From positions 1-41,061 of the forward strand of contig JARYLO010000010.1 of the NCBI GenBank assembly GCA_029907605.1: DNA of 41,061 nucleotides, read 5' to 3'. Below the pieces are notes generated by a model. The model made no database searches, was not told the origin of the DNA, and saw nothing but the letters and a program-made list of their open reading frames with translations. Below are positions 17,429 to 26,905 of this stretch, piece after piece. A program made the position numbers and the translations under genes. Numbering within the stretch: position 1 is the first letter of the stretch; each line of letters begins with the position of its first letter. Source of the stretch: Sedimentisphaerales bacterium (GTDB lineage: Bacteria > Planctomycetota > Phycisphaerae > Sedimentisphaerales > Anaerobacaceae).

Positions 17429-19238
17429 ATGGTGGCAGGTCGATCCCCCTGATCCCGTCTGTCGTCAGACATGGGTTTGGGTTGCCGTCCCTGGCAGGTA
17501 GGATCTGCTTTGCTTCCACAAACCCTACATGCCCATCTGAGAACAGGAGGTTCCTGGAGCCCGCCCATATCCACCAGCCCTTGTCGTCTTCAATCTTGCA
17601 GTGGTTCGCAAACCACTCCCCTGCTAGGACCTTGGCAGTAGGCCTGTGGACCTGGCTGAACCTCTGGGGTATGGTGGGCCTTATCCTATTGACATCATAA
17701 GTGTCAGCAGGGCTATCCATCTGGTTTATCTGTTCTGGGCTGTGGTAGAAGCACATGGAGTACGCATAGCTGGTGGACTGGTACTTTGCCTTGTCAGTGA
17801 GATCCTCAGGGCACCAAAGGACGGATGGATTGTTGGCATCGATGTCATTGGCCAGATACGGCCTGAGCAGATCCCTCCAACCCCTTCCCATCCACAACCA
17901 ATAGTAGGGCTTGAGGCTGACTGGGTCCTGGGCCGCAGGATAGAATTGGTCATAGGTCTGGCCGTATATCTCGAAGCCCAGGTGGACCTGCCTTAGGTTG
18001 TATGCACACCGTGTCCTCTTGGTTAAGGACCTGGCCTTGCCAAGGGATGGCATCAAGAGGCCCAGCAGCAGCCCAATCATGGATATGACCACCAGCAGCT
18101 CTACTAGGGTAAAGCCCTTTTGTGCCGTAATCGTGCCCCCGGCTACTATGCGGTCCTCTTGGTCATACAAGACAAGCTTCTGCCCTGGACATGGGGCAAA
18201 CTGAGGTTCCTCGAATTCCACTTGGATCTGATCTCCATGTATTTGCGAGATTGTACATGGTTGGGCTGGCCCATAAGACCTGATCTTTCCCTTGTATCGG
18301 CCACCTTCACGCAGGCTAGATGGTATCAATACCCGAAGATGATCGGCGTTTACCGATCGCCTGCAGACCTGATCCCTTGTACCTAACGTGATCGTATTGG
18401 CCTTTGGGTCTATGGCGGAGACATACATAGGTTGGCCCATTGCTATACCCAGGCCCTTGCGCTGGCCCAAGGTATAAAGGCCGATGCCTTGATGTGTCCC
18501 CAGCACCTTGCCATCGCTATCCAACACCATCCCGGGCCTGCCTCTGTGCGGGCCAAGGATCTCTGCAAGGTTGCTATCGGGGAGGAAACATAGATCCATG
18601 CTCTCAGGTCTTTCTGCCACAGACAAGCCCAACCTGTTAGCTAGTGCCCTTACATCGGTCTTCTTCCAAGTACCTAGCGGCAGTATCAGACTGCCCAGCC
18701 TGTGGGGTTTAATGCCATACAAGAAATAACTTTGATCCTTGCCCGTATCCTCTGCCATGGCTATGGTCCATCCATCTTGGATCCTGACGACCTTGGCATA
18801 ATGGCCAGTGGCAAGGTATCTTATCCCAAACTGCCTTTCAATGAAATTCCAGAGCAGATTGAACTTGAGGACGCTATTACATGCCGCGCATGGATTAGGC
18901 GTTAGGCCAAGCCCGTAGGCCCTGCGAAATGGTTCAATGATCGTGGCAAGAAACAGGTCTGTGACATCCAGAAAGTAGTGGCACATGCCCAATTGATGGC
19001 AGACAAATGCTGCCTGGGCGCCGCAGCAGGTCCTACTACTATCGCTGGCTGTCGGGATCTTCATCGTTATACCAAGCACCTCCCAGCCTGCCTCTTGAAG
19101 CAGATAGGCGGTGATGCTGCTATCTACCCCACCACTCATGAGCACCGCGATCTGCCGGTCAGGTCCCTTGCGAGGCCTCCAAGGCCACAGGCTTGGCTCG
19201 AATATCTTGATCCTATCCAAGACGCTGGTTCTAGTCAT
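17427..19238 (-). CDS. mnmA: MnmA tRNA 2-thiouridylase fused in frame to a pseudopilin
   Basis: The protein has 603 residues with no stop between the parts. Residues 28-370 are MnmA: PP-loop S-G-G-V-D-S-S (35-41), first catalytic Cys C117 (N-P-C-A-A-C-N), second C217 (M-D-L-C-F-L-P), and G-Q-R-K-G-L-G-I near 258. MnmA thiolates U34 of tRNA Lys, Glu and Gln. The barrel domain ends about V-A-G-G-T-I (365-370), and A-Q-K-G then leads straight into [10 protein letters not shown], a prepilin cleavage site with G375/F376 (DNA 18113/18114). Residues 376-603 are a complete pseudopilin ending L-F-S-D-G-H-V. No ATG or GTG lies close before the pilin part; an internal TTG about 18-20 codons upstream is the only start candidate seen. 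The gene overlaps the end of cysteine synthase by 8 bases and is the last gene of the sulfur operon. Confidence 0.9.
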   Translation of the reverse strand: MTRTSVLDRIKIFEPSLWPWRPRKGPDRQIAVLMSGGVDSSITAYLLQEAGWEVLGITMKIPTASDSSRTCCGAQAAFVCHQLGMCHYFLDVTDLFLATIIEPFRRAYGLGLTPNPCAACNSVLKFNLLWNFIERQFGIRYLATGHYAKVVRIQDGWTIAMAEDTGKDQSYFLYGIKPHRLGSLILPLGTWKKTDVRALANRLGLSVAERPESMDLCFLPDSNLAEILGPHRGRPGMVLDSDGKVLGTHQGIGLYTLGQRKGLGIAMGQPMYVSAIDPKANTITLGTRDQVCRRSVNADHLRVLIPSSLREGGRYKGKIRSYGPAQPCTISQIHGDQIQVEFEEPQFAPCPGQKLVLYDQEDRIVAGGTITAQKGFTLVELLVVISMIGLLLGLLMPSLGKARSLTKRTRCAYNLRQVHLGFEIYGQTYDQFYPAAQDPVSLKPYYWLWMGRGWRDLLRPYLANDIDANNPSVLWCPEDLTDKAKYQSTSYAYSMCFYHSPEQINQMDSPADTYDVNRIRPTIPQRFSQVHRPTAKVLAGEWFANHCKIEDDKGWWIWAGSRNLLFSDGHVGFVEAKQILPARDGNPNPCLTTDGIRGIDLPP

Positions 19239-20151
19239 AAAGCGTAGTTCTGGTGTATCGCTCTGCTGTGTCAGGTAGTATCACCACGATCAGCCTTCCA
19301 GCATTGGCCCTGTCCTTCGCCACCTGGATGGCAGCCGCAACCGCTGCGCCAGATGATATGCCTGCAAGGATGCCTTCCATCCTGGCCAGGGCCCTAGACA
19401 TCTCAAATGCCCGTTCATCCTGCACCTGGATGACCTGATCTATAACAGATCTATCCAGGACCTGGGGCACAAAGCCAGCTCCTATGCCCTGGATCTTGTG
19501 GGGTCCAGGTCTGCCGCCCGACAATACAGGCGACCCAGCGGGCTCGACAGCCACCATCCTCACAGATGGCTTCCTTTGCTTAAGTACCTGGCCTACACCT
19601 GTGATCGTCCCACCAGTACCAACCCCAGCCACTACCATGTCAACCTTGCCATCTGTATCCTGCCAGATCTCCTCTGCAGTAGTCTTTCTGTGTATCAAGG
19701 GGTTGGCTGGATTCCGGAATTGCTGTGGCATGAATGCATCAGGTAACTCTTGTACGATCTGTTGTGCCCTGGCTACTGCTCCAGCCATGCCCTGCTCGGC
19801 AGGTGTGAGGACAAGCTCTGCACCCAATAGTCTCAAGAGTTTTCTCCTCTCGATGGTCATGGACTCTGGCATGGTCAGTATCAACCTATAGCCCTTTGCA
19901 GCTGCCACCCACGCCAAGGCAATACCTGTGTTGCCGCTGGTTGGTTCTACTATGGTCTGGCCAGGCCGCAGCAGTCCTTGTTCTTCTGCGGCCCGGATCA
20001 TTGCAACACCAATCCTGTCCTTGACGCTGCTTGCAGGGTTGAAGAATTCTAGTTTTGCCACCAGTTGTGCTGGACAGTCCGCTGCTATGCGGTTGAGCCT
20101 GACCAGCGGCGTCCTACCTATGAGCTCTGTCATGTCATTAGCTATACGCAT
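19231..20151 (-). CDS. cysK: Cysteine synthase (O-acetylserine sulfhydrylase, PLP fold type II)
   Basis: The protein has 306 residues, normal length. PLP-binding Lys is K44 (S-S-V-K-D-R). Substrate loop is P-T-S-G-N-T-G near 70; the phosphate-binding loop is G-T-G-G-T-I-T-G near 177-184; G-I-S-S-G lies near 265. It makes cysteine from O-acetylserine and sulfide; some relatives (CysM types) accept a sulfur-carrier thiocarboxylate, and the carrier genes in this operon leave that option open. AAGGA precedes ATG 20151. The gene sits between the sulfite reductase (12-base gap) and mnmA (8-base overlap). Confidence 0.93.
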   Translation of the reverse strand: MRIANDMTELIGRTPLVRLNRIAADCPAQLVAKLEFFNPASSVKDRIGVAMIRAAEEQGLLRPGQTIVEPTSGNTGIALAWVAAAKGYRLILTMPESMTIERRKLLRLLGAELVLTPAEQGMAGAVARAQQIVQELPDAFMPQQFRNPANPLIHRKTTAEEIWQDTDGKVDMVVAGVGTGGTITGVGQVLKQRKPSVRMVAVEPAGSPVLSGGRPGPHKIQGIGAGFVPQVLDRSVIDQVIQVQDERAFEMSRALARMEGILAGISSGAAVAAAIQVAKDRANAGRLIVVILPDTAERYTRTTLYD

Positions 20152-20163
20152 CTGTTGTCCTTC

Positions 20164-22431
20164 TCATCTAGCCCTTATCACATGTAGATAGACCCAACTG
20201 TCGGATCTTTGCATAGATACTATGCGGTGGCCTTGTTCTGCAAGGCTTGCAGGTACCTTCTGGCTGGGTTCGCCATCATCCAGGATCAAACAGAGACCTT
20301 CACCCAGAGGTATCTGCTCTAGGGCAAGCTTTGCCTTTACGAAGTTCAGCGGACAGGCAACGCCCCTCAGGTCAAGTATCTCGGTCTTGGCCTTGTCCGG
20401 TCCAGTCTGGGTTTGGCCGAATGGTTCCAACCTGAAGCGCAGGTCACTGTCAATGGATAGGAATAGTGCCTCGATCCTTTGGACTAGGTCCTGGAGCTCA
20501 TAAAGGACCTCCTGGTCTGTCACCTTGCCAGAGAAGATAGCTTGACATACATCCAGGCTTGTGGGCCTGACCCAGCCCTTCTCGACCAGATTTGCCCTGA
20601 AATGATCTAGGATCTCGCTGTCATTGTTTGCCTCGATGCCAAATGTAATCAGTAGGGCCCTGGCAGCATGTCTTGCAGCGGTTAACATGACCTGGTGTTG
20701 AGCCGTTCTCTTGGCACGTGCCAGGGCCTCTTTGGCCTTTCTTATGTCATTGTGTATCAGCTCCAGGACACCAGCACCGCACTCCCCTGGCCCCCTGCCT
20801 GCTAGCGAGAATGGTTCACAGGTGCCTATGTCGCAGTACCAGTGGCCTGGGATAGAATCCTGAGCCTCGATTGCATATCTGCGGACGATCTTCTCTGGGT
20901 CTTCGAGACTGGAAGAGAATAGCTCTGCGATCATCATTGGCACTTGTGTTGCTGGGACCGTTGCTACGAACCTGCCGAGCCTTGCGTGCCCTTCTTGGCA
21001 TCGGCCGCCAAAGAATACGTCATAGCATGGTACAAGTCCGCCTATTGCCCTATAGGCCCTACCAGCTAGTCCTATGTCGGCAATATAGTGCTGGCCGCAG
21101 CTGTTGGGGCAGCCGCTTATACGGATGGTCTTGTGTTGTAGCTCGCTAGGCACCTGCATGCCTGTCAGCCGCTGGCGGATAGCGGCTGCCAGGTTCCTTG
21201 AAAGGCAAAGCCCCAACCTGCAGGTAGCTGCACCGGCACATGAGACGACCCTTGGCAGACCTTGGTCACACGGCCAAAAGGACAGTTTCTGCAGCTCACC
21301 TGTCACCGCACCGATGCTGGTCCTTGGCACGGACACAAGGAGGAGGTCCTGGTCCTGTGTGGTCCGAATCAGACCTGGGCTGAAGCTCTGGGCTATCCTC
21401 GCTATTTGTACCAGGTCTTGGCCTGATATGTTGCCATCCGGTATATGAAGCCTTATGGTGTAGTAGCCGCTGATCTTTTCCGGCATCAGGTCAAAAGGTG
21501 AGACTGGTAGGCCATTTGCCTGTCCAGGTTGCAGGTCCATTGCAATCCTGTCAGAGACCTCTGACAGGTTTGGCACGGTGCCGGGCAGCCCTTCTTTGGT
21601 GATCCACTGTATCTGTGTCTGATACTCCTTGCGTAGGCCTCCTGGCCCTGATCTTGCCAGCACATACCTCAGTCTCGCCCTATGTCTATTGGCCCTGTCA
21701 CCATGCAGATCAAAGACCGATTTGATGGCCTGTGCGGTCTGGAATATCTTTCGTTCCTCGATAAAGTCCTCTATCTGGACACCGATTGCCGGGTTAGGCC
21801 CCAGACCGCCTGCTGCATAGACCGAAAACCCCTTCTTGCCTTCCTTTATGTGCGCGAAGAAACCGAGGTCTGCCACCGAGGCTAGTGCACAGTCCTTGCT
21901 GCAACCTGAGAAGGCGATCTTGAACTTCCTCGGTAGATTGAATGAACTACGGAATTGCACAAGATACTCGGTCAATGCCACTGCATAGGGCCTGACGTCA
22001 AAGACCTCATCTGGGCATACGCCAGATCTCGGGCATGCCGTGCAATTCCTGACCGTGTTGCCTCCGCCACCCCTGGTCATAAGTCCTGCCTCAAGCAAGG
22101 CATCTATGATCGCGGATGTGTCCTCGATCCGTATGTCGTGTAGCTGGATATCCTGCCTTGTGGTCAGGTGCACAGTGCCATTGCCATAACGTGTGCACAG
22201 ATCAGCTATGGCCTCTAGCTGTTCTGCGAAAACGATCCCTCCTGGTATCCTGATCCGGACCATGTAGGTATGAGAGGTCCTCTGTTCATAGATCCCCATT
22301 GGCACGCGTTTGGCCTTGAACGAATCAGCGGCCATCTGGCCTGAAAGGAACCTGCCAAGGGCCTCTTTGTACAGGTTTATGTCCTCGATGATGGACTGGG
22401 GTATCTGCATGACCGACCGATTATTGTTCAT
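20164..22431 (-). CDS. Assimilatory sulfite reductase with helical (HEPN-like) and TusA domains
   Basis: The protein has 755 residues. Residues 10-550 are a duplicated siroheme sulfite/nitrite reductase. The C-terminal half keeps the 4Fe-4S/siroheme ligands C398, C404, C441 and C445 (S-G-C-P-N-S-C-G-Q-H). The N-terminal half also has Cys at 130, 133, 139, 177 and 181. Residues 555-665 are an all-helical segment that looks HEPN-like (less certain). Residues 684-755 are a TusA/SirA domain, L-D-L-R-G-V-A-C-P-L-N with the sulfur-carrying Cys C693. Sulfite is probably reduced to sulfide in the cytoplasm, and the attached TusA Cys could pick up sulfur. The placement beside sulfate-activation genes favours sulfite over nitrite. 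It overlaps the JAMM gene by 11 bases. Confidence 0.9.
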   Translation of the reverse strand: MNNNRSVMQIPQSIIEDINLYKEALGRFLSGQMAADSFKAKRVPMGIYEQRTSHTYMVRIRIPGGIVFAEQLEAIADLCTRYGNGTVHLTTRQDIQLHDIRIEDTSAIIDALLEAGLMTRGGGGNTVRNCTACPRSGVCPDEVFDVRPYAVALTEYLVQFRSSFNLPRKFKIAFSGCSKDCALASVADLGFFAHIKEGKKGFSVYAAGGLGPNPAIGVQIEDFIEERKIFQTAQAIKSVFDLHGDRANRHRARLRYVLARSGPGGLRKEYQTQIQWITKEGLPGTVPNLSEVSDRIAMDLQPGQANGLPVSPFDLMPEKISGYYTIRLHIPDGNISGQDLVQIARIAQSFSPGLIRTTQDQDLLLVSVPRTSIGAVTGELQKLSFWPCDQGLPRVVSCAGAATCRLGLCLSRNLAAAIRQRLTGMQVPSELQHKTIRISGCPNSCGQHYIADIGLAGRAYRAIGGLVPCYDVFFGGRCQEGHARLGRFVATVPATQVPMMIAELFSSSLEDPEKIVRRYAIEAQDSIPGHWYCDIGTCEPFSLAGRGPGECGAGVLELIHNDIRKAKEALARAKRTAQHQVMLTAARHAARALLITFGIEANNDSEILDHFRANLVEKGWVRPTSLDVCQAIFSGKVTDQEVLYELQDLVQRIEALFLSIDSDLRFRLEPFGQTQTGPDKAKTEILDLRGVACPLNFVKAKLALEQIPLGEGLCLILDDGEPSQKVPASLAEQGHRIVSMQRSDSWVYLHVIRAR

Positions 22432-22828
22432 CTACGATCTCCAATTCCTCCTCTTCAATCACGCCGTCTTCGATCTTAAATGCCCTGACTTCTGGCGTGC
22501 TTGGCTGTACCAATGATATGATTACATGTGCGACATCAGGCGTCAGGGCAAGGCGTACGTCCTCTGCAGAAGGTCTTGCAGGGCTAGATGGATGGCTATG
22601 GTAGATGGCAAGGAGTTGGTAGCCGTTTTTTCTGATGGTCTTGGCTGCTGCGAACTGTTCCTTAGGATCCATCATGAAGTGCTGCGGTGATTGGTCCAGG
22701 TTGCTCATCGGTATTACCATCTTGGCCAGGCCAGTAGTGCCGGCTATGAGTCCACATGCCTCAAGTGGTGCAGACTCCTTGGCCTGGCTGATGATCTCGT
22801 TCAATAGTGGCCTGGGAATCCTGATCAT
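22421..22828 (-). CDS. JAMM/Mov34 metalloprotease for the sulfur-carrier protein (Mec+/HcyD type)
   Basis: The protein has 135 residues starting at ATG 22828 (TGATG overlap with the E1-like gene; GGAGGG upstream); a GTG three bases earlier is also possible. Zinc ligands and the catalytic set are E23 (P-L-E-A-C-G), H77 and H79 (Y-H-S-H-P), S87 and D90. In mycobacteria Mec+ releases cysteine from the carrier CysO; in Wolinella the related HcyD trims a C-terminal residue from the carrier HcyS. The carrier here ends in G-G-A, which favours the trimming role. It acts in the cytoplasm. Confidence 0.9.
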   Translation of the reverse strand: MIRIPRPLLNEIISQAKESAPLEACGLIAGTTGLAKMVIPMSNLDQSPQHFMMDPKEQFAAAKTIRKNGYQLLAIYHSHPSSPARPSAEDVRLALTPDVAHVIISLVQPSTPEVRAFKIEDGVIEEEELEIVDEQ

Positions 22829-23640
22829 CACTTGCTTCCCTCCATGTCACAGATGGGTTGGTCGCTGTCCATAGGGGCAGTGATTACTGGGTCCTTTCCA
22901 CATACAGGACAGTCGGCCATCTGGTGCACGGGGATCTTTCTGAACTCTACAGGCAAGGCATTATAGGTCAGGATCACGTCTGTCAGCAGACCCTCGATGC
23001 CTAGCAGAAACTTGATCGCCTCTATGGCCTGAAGACATCCGATCACACCAGCTACTGGTCCGAGGACACCTGCCTGCGCACAGTTGGGCACCGCACCGGC
23101 TGGTGGAGGCTGGCGGAATACGCACCTATAACATGCAGACCTTCCTGGTAGGATGGTCATCAACTGGCCTTCGAACCTGAGTATCCCCGCGTGGCTGAAT
23201 GGCCTGTTCGCTAATACGCAGGCATCATTGATGAGGAACTTTGCGGCAAAGTTGTCGGTCCCATCTATTACAAAGTCATAATCCCTTACCAGTTCCATAA
23301 CATTGGCCGCGCAGACCCTAAAGCCGTAGGTCCTGACGCGCACATCCGGGTTTATGGCGCGAATCCTGGCAGCAGCAGATTCGACCTTTGGCCTGCCCAG
23401 ATCCTCGGCGTGGTGTATCACCTGGCGCTGCAGGTTTGTGATATCCACATTATCGCAATCTGCAATCCCGATCGTTCCTATGCCTGCTGCTGCTAGGTAA
23501 AGGGCAGCGGGAGAGCCCAGCCCACCAGCACCTATGATCAGGACCTTACCTGAGAGCAGTCGTTGCTGGCCACGGCCTCCGACCTGTTCGAGTATCAACT
23601 GTCTGCTGTACCTGAGGATCTGTTGCTCTGTAAGGCTCAC
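22828..23640 (-). CDS. E1-like adenylyltransferase (ThiF/MoeB/HcyF family)
   Basis: The protein has 270 residues with a GTG start at 23640 that overlaps the carrier stop (GTGA). ATP site is G-A-G-G-L-G (37-42), with the N-L-Q-R motif near 69-72 and D-G-T-D-N (126-130). Zinc ligands are C170/C173 and C244/C247, and a candidate catalytic Cys is C187. It adenylates the C-terminal Gly of a ubiquitin-like sulfur carrier before thiocarboxylate formation. No rhodanese domain is attached, so sulfur must come from another source. The position between the carrier and the JAMM protease fixes its partner. Confidence 0.93.
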   Translation of the reverse strand: MSLTEQQILRYSRQLILEQVGGRGQQRLLSGKVLIIGAGGLGSPAALYLAAAGIGTIGIADCDNVDITNLQRQVIHHAEDLGRPKVESAAARIRAINPDVRVRTYGFRVCAANVMELVRDYDFVIDGTDNFAAKFLINDACVLANRPFSHAGILRFEGQLMTILPGRSACYRCVFRQPPPAGAVPNCAQAGVLGPVAGVIGCLQAIEAIKFLLGIEGLLTDVILTYNALPVEFRKIPVHQMADCPVCGKDPVITAPMDSDQPICDMEGSK

Positions 23641-23843
23641 GCTCCACCTCCCATAAAATACAGGAACTCTACCTGGTCGCCTGTGCCGAGTATGGTCCTA
23701 TCGAATTCCTCGCGCCTGAGGATCCGGCCATTCAGTTCTACAGAGACCATCTCCGGCATCCTTACTTGCTCGAGGGCAAGCAATGGACCTACGCTGATCG
23801 GCCCTGGAAGTTGGATCTTCTTGCCGTTGACGATTATCTCCAT
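23637..23843 (-). CDS. ThiS/MoaD-like sulfur-carrier protein ending Gly-Gly-Gly-Ala
   Basis: The protein has 68 residues, a beta-grasp fold pattern (M-E-I-I-V-N-G-K, V-S-V-E-L-N-G-R, G-D-Q-V-E-F-L-Y-F). Active carriers end in Gly-Gly; this one ends G65-G66-G67-A68, so one residue must be removed before it can be adenylated. The JAMM protease two genes downstream is the expected trimming enzyme, as in HcyS/HcyD of Wolinella. The thiocarboxylate would donate sulfur to MetY for homocysteine. Three bases separate it from metY. Confidence 0.92.
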   Translation of the reverse strand: MEIIVNGKKIQLPGPISVGPLLALEQVRMPEMVSVELNGRILRREEFDRTILGTGDQVEFLYFMGGGA

Positions 23844-23846
23844 GGA

Positions 23847-25094
23847 TCACCTCGCTAATCTTGATAGTGCTTGTTCAACATCTTCGCATATCTGCTCAAA
23901 TGGCTCCAGGCCAACGGATATCCGCACCATATCGTCAGTTACGCCCATCTTGATGCGTTGGTCTTTGTCGAACTGCCACAATATAGTGGGGGCTGGATGT
24001 ATAGCCAGTGTCTTGGAATCGCCTATATTCGGTGCCTGCTTGATCAGTTTGAGCCCATCCAAGAATTCAAACGCTTTTTGGCGGTCTGCCAGGTGGATAC
24101 ACAATATGGCACCTGCCTTGCCGCCAAAAAGTCTTCTTGTCCTCTCGTAGAACCGATCCCCTGGCAGGCCTGGGTAGCGGACCCTCTTGACCGCCTTGTG
24201 TACGGCAAGATATTCAGCAAGGTAAGAGGCGTTCTCCACATGCCTGGCCATCCGCATAGAGAGGGTCTGCAGGCCCTGGTTGATCAGGAAGCAGTTCCAT
24301 GGCGCAAGGCATGAGCCTAGGTTTCTACATACTACGTTTCGCATATAGGCCAGGAATGCATATGGCCCATTCCTCTCTGGAGACTTATGCAGTTGCTCAA
24401 AAGGCCCGGCTGACCAGTCGAACAGCCCGGTATCGATGATGGCACCGCCTATTGCAGTGCCGAAGCCGCAGATGAACTTGGAGGCGGAGTATACCACTAT
24501 GTCTGCCCCTAGAGACTTGGGCTTGAATAGCGCAGAGGTCATGACCGTATTGTCCACAACCAAAGGAATGCCCGCCTTCCTCGCTAAGGCTGCCAGGGCC
24601 GGGATATCAGGCACGTCGAGCCTGGGATTGCCTATGGTCTCAACAAAGATCATCCTGGTCCTGGGGGTGATGGTCCTTTCCACGTTTTGGGTATCCGATG
24701 CATCTACTAATTCCGTGCGTATGCCCATCCAAGCCAATGTCTCTACGAATAGGGATATGGTCCCGCCAAAGATCCCGTTTGCAGCGATTAGGTGGTCCCC
24801 AGACCTAAGCAGGCCGATCGCTACTGCGGCAATGGCGGCCATTTCGCTGGCAGTAGCGATGCAACCAAGGCCATCATCGAGTGCTGCAAGGTTTTGTTCG
24901 AGGTTCGTACATGTGGGATTTGCGATGCGGCTGTAGTTGTAACCTGGCAGCCTGCCCTGAAAGAGATCTGCCAGGTCCTGTGCCGATCGCTGGCTGAAGG
25001 CGGTGGTCTGATAGACTGGGGTGACCGTCTCTCCCCAGAGGGCCTGATCGGGCATTGTGGCGTGTGCTTGTATTGTAGCAGGTGAACGTCTCAT
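23847..25094 (-). CDS. metY: O-acetylhomoserine sulfhydrylase
   Basis: The protein has 415 residues, a Cys/Met-metabolism PLP enzyme. PLP Lys is K206 (Y-S-A-S-K-F); N-Y-S-R-I-A-N-P-T near 53-61 and D-N-T near 181 are in place. Family members form homocysteine from an acyl-homoserine; adjacency to the carrier genes indicates that a protein thiocarboxylate is the sulfur donor. The start codon overlaps the cysN stop by one base (TAATG). Confidence 0.92.
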   Translation of the reverse strand: MRRSPATIQAHATMPDQALWGETVTPVYQTTAFSQRSAQDLADLFQGRLPGYNYSRIANPTCTNLEQNLAALDDGLGCIATASEMAAIAAVAIGLLRSGDHLIAANGIFGGTISLFVETLAWMGIRTELVDASDTQNVERTITPRTRMIFVETIGNPRLDVPDIPALAALARKAGIPLVVDNTVMTSALFKPKSLGADIVVYSASKFICGFGTAIGGAIIDTGLFDWSAGPFEQLHKSPERNGPYAFLAYMRNVVCRNLGSCLAPWNCFLINQGLQTLSMRMARHVENASYLAEYLAVHKAVKRVRYPGLPGDRFYERTRRLFGGKAGAILCIHLADRQKAFEFLDGLKLIKQAPNIGDSKTLAIHPAPTILWQFDKDQRIKMGVTDDMVRISVGLEPFEQICEDVEQALSRLAR

Positions 25095-26905
25095 TAGAGA
25101 TAGTACTCCAACAGGTATTCCCTTTCGGATAGAAGTTTGCAGATCCGTTCTACTGCATCAGAGGTCTTTTCAGGATCCGTTATGTCCAGGTCCACTGGTA
25201 AGTCATCAACAGGGTCTTTGCCTACATGTATGACAAGGCAGTCATAAGGCCTGGCCAGGGTGGCGAGCATCCTCAACTCATGCTGGTCCAGATCACTGAT
25301 ACTGGTGATGATGAACAGACCTGCGTCAGCGAACATATGGCAGATCTCGCCGGGTCTGTGTAGTACTTGGTCCCTTTCGGAGCTAAGATCGATATCAGGC
25401 TCTATGCCCGACGGACTGTTCGATAGGCCCAGGTAATACACGAAACGGCCCTGGTCAAAGAGGCTCTTTTCTAGGGCATTGGCTAGCCTATCCTTGCCAA
25501 CACCCTCTGGGCCGCACAGGATCACCACAGTTGCCCTTTGATTATACCTGGCTGCCCTGGCTTGAGGATCTATAGAGGTCCTTCGCCAACTTCTTTGTCG
25601 TAACTCTACCTGTCTTTGGGTCCGGTCGGTGCCTTTAGCCAGACCTTCAGATATGATCCCGCCACCAGAGATCTCGTAGTTGTCTACAATGACGAACCGG
25701 CTGGTCTGGGCGATCCTGTCTACTGTATCAAAGGCTAGTGGCTTTAGTGTCTCTATAATGCACTGAGCCACTTGATACCTTTCTACCTGTTTGGCGGACC
25801 TTGATGTGGTCAGGTCCGACGCATCCATTATGTAATTGATCTGACGCAGCCATGCAGAAACGCTGGCGGTACCGAGTTTGAGTTTGTAGCGCTTATTGGG
25901 CAGCATAGGCCTCCTTCCCAGCCAGAACAGATGGGTAAGCAACTGGTTACCGCATTGTGGCTGGGGCTGATCTGGCTTACAGAGGATCTGTCCTGGTTCG
26001 ATATATATTTGTTCCTCCAAGGTAAGGCCGATTGATTGACCGGCCACAGCCTCTAGATATGGCCAGCTAGGAAAACCTTCAAGTGTGGCTATCCTTGATC
26101 GCTTGCCTGAGGGCCAAAGTATTACATCCTCGCCAGCCCTCGGGCGGCCTGTTTCGATCCTGCCTGCAAAGATCCTTCTGTCGTCGCCAGCCTCGGTGAA
26201 TCTGTAGACATCCTGCACTGGAAGGCGGAGGGGGTTATCAATAGCTGGCGGTTCCTTCTCGAACAGGTCCAGTTGGTCCAGGACCGTTGGGCCTTGGTAC
26301 CACGGCATTGCGTTAGATCTGTGGACTATGTTATCTCCAAGTCTTGCGCTGACTGGTATGTAGGCCTGTGCCTTGATCCCTATCCGCTCAAGGAACGCCG
26401 AGTATTCCGCCACTATGGCCGCGAATACGTCGCTTGAGTAGTCCACCAGATCCATCTTGTTTATTACGATGGTAGTCTGGCGTACACCTAGCAAGGACAT
26501 CAGATAGCCGTGTCTCTTGGTGTTCTCCCTTACCCCCTCCTTGGCATCTACAACAAGCAGTGCGGCCTCAGCCCTTGCCGCACCACTGACCATATTCTTC
26601 AGAAACTCAAGATGGCCTGGTGCATCTATCAAGACATAATCCCTTTTACTTGACATGAAGAAGCACCTTGCAGAATCGATGGTTATGCCCTGAGCCTGTT
26701 CATCTCGAAGACCATCCAGCAGGAATGCGTATTCGAATGGCCTTGCGTTCCGCTGGCAGTATTCCCTTACCTGATCGAGCTTTCCCACAGGCAGACTGTT
26801 TGTATCGGCCAGAAGCCTGCCCAATACCGTACTCTTGCCATGATCCACGTGGCCTATGACCACGATTGCCATACGCTCAGACCTATCGGTGTTTCTTGTC
26901 TGCAT
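25094..26905 (-). CDS. cysN: Sulfate adenylyltransferase large subunit (GTPase) with degenerate APS-kinase domain
   Basis: The protein has 603 residues. Residues 12-450 are CysN: P-loop G-H-V-D-H-G-K-S-T (18-26), D-A-P-G-H (94-98), N-K-M-D (149-152). Residues 457-603 resemble the CysC kinase domain of CysNC/NodQ. Its P-loop is G-P-E-G-V-G-K-D (465-472), with Asp in place of Ser/Thr, and the usual D-x-D-N-x-R region is replaced by L-G-L-S-N-S-P-S-G. Kinase activity is therefore unlikely. With CysD it makes APS from sulfate and ATP, driven by GTP. The APS-type reductase next door needs no PAPS, which fits loss of the kinase. The ATG 26905 overlaps the cysD stop. Confidence 0.93.
   Translation of the reverse strand: MQTRNTDRSERMAIVVIGHVDHGKSTVLGRLLADTNSLPVGKLDQVREYCQRNARPFEYAFLLDGLRDEQAQGITIDSARCFFMSSKRDYVLIDAPGHLEFLKNMVSGAARAEAALLVVDAKEGVRENTKRHGYLMSLLGVRQTTIVINKMDLVDYSSDVFAAIVAEYSAFLERIGIKAQAYIPVSARLGDNIVHRSNAMPWYQGPTVLDQLDLFEKEPPAIDNPLRLPVQDVYRFTEAGDDRRIFAGRIETGRPRAGEDVILWPSGKRSRIATLEGFPSWPYLEAVAGQSIGLTLEEQIYIEPGQILCKPDQPQPQCGNQLLTHLFWLGRRPMLPNKRYKLKLGTASVSAWLRQINYIMDASDLTTSRSAKQVERYQVAQCIIETLKPLAFDTVDRIAQTSRFVIVDNYEISGGGIISEGLAKGTDRTQRQVELRQRSWRRTSIDPQARAARYNQRATVVILCGPEGVGKDRLANALEKSLFDQGRFVYYLGLSNSPSGIEPDIDLSSERDQVLHRPGEICHMFADAGLFIITSISDLDQHELRMLATLARPYDCLVIHVGKDPVDDLPVDLDITDPEKTSDAVERICKLLSEREYLLEYYL

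Noticed and set aside
24436-24936. Long plus-strand frame inside metY
   Set aside because: Antisense shadow of a clearly conserved enzyme; low-complexity Ser/Ala composition.
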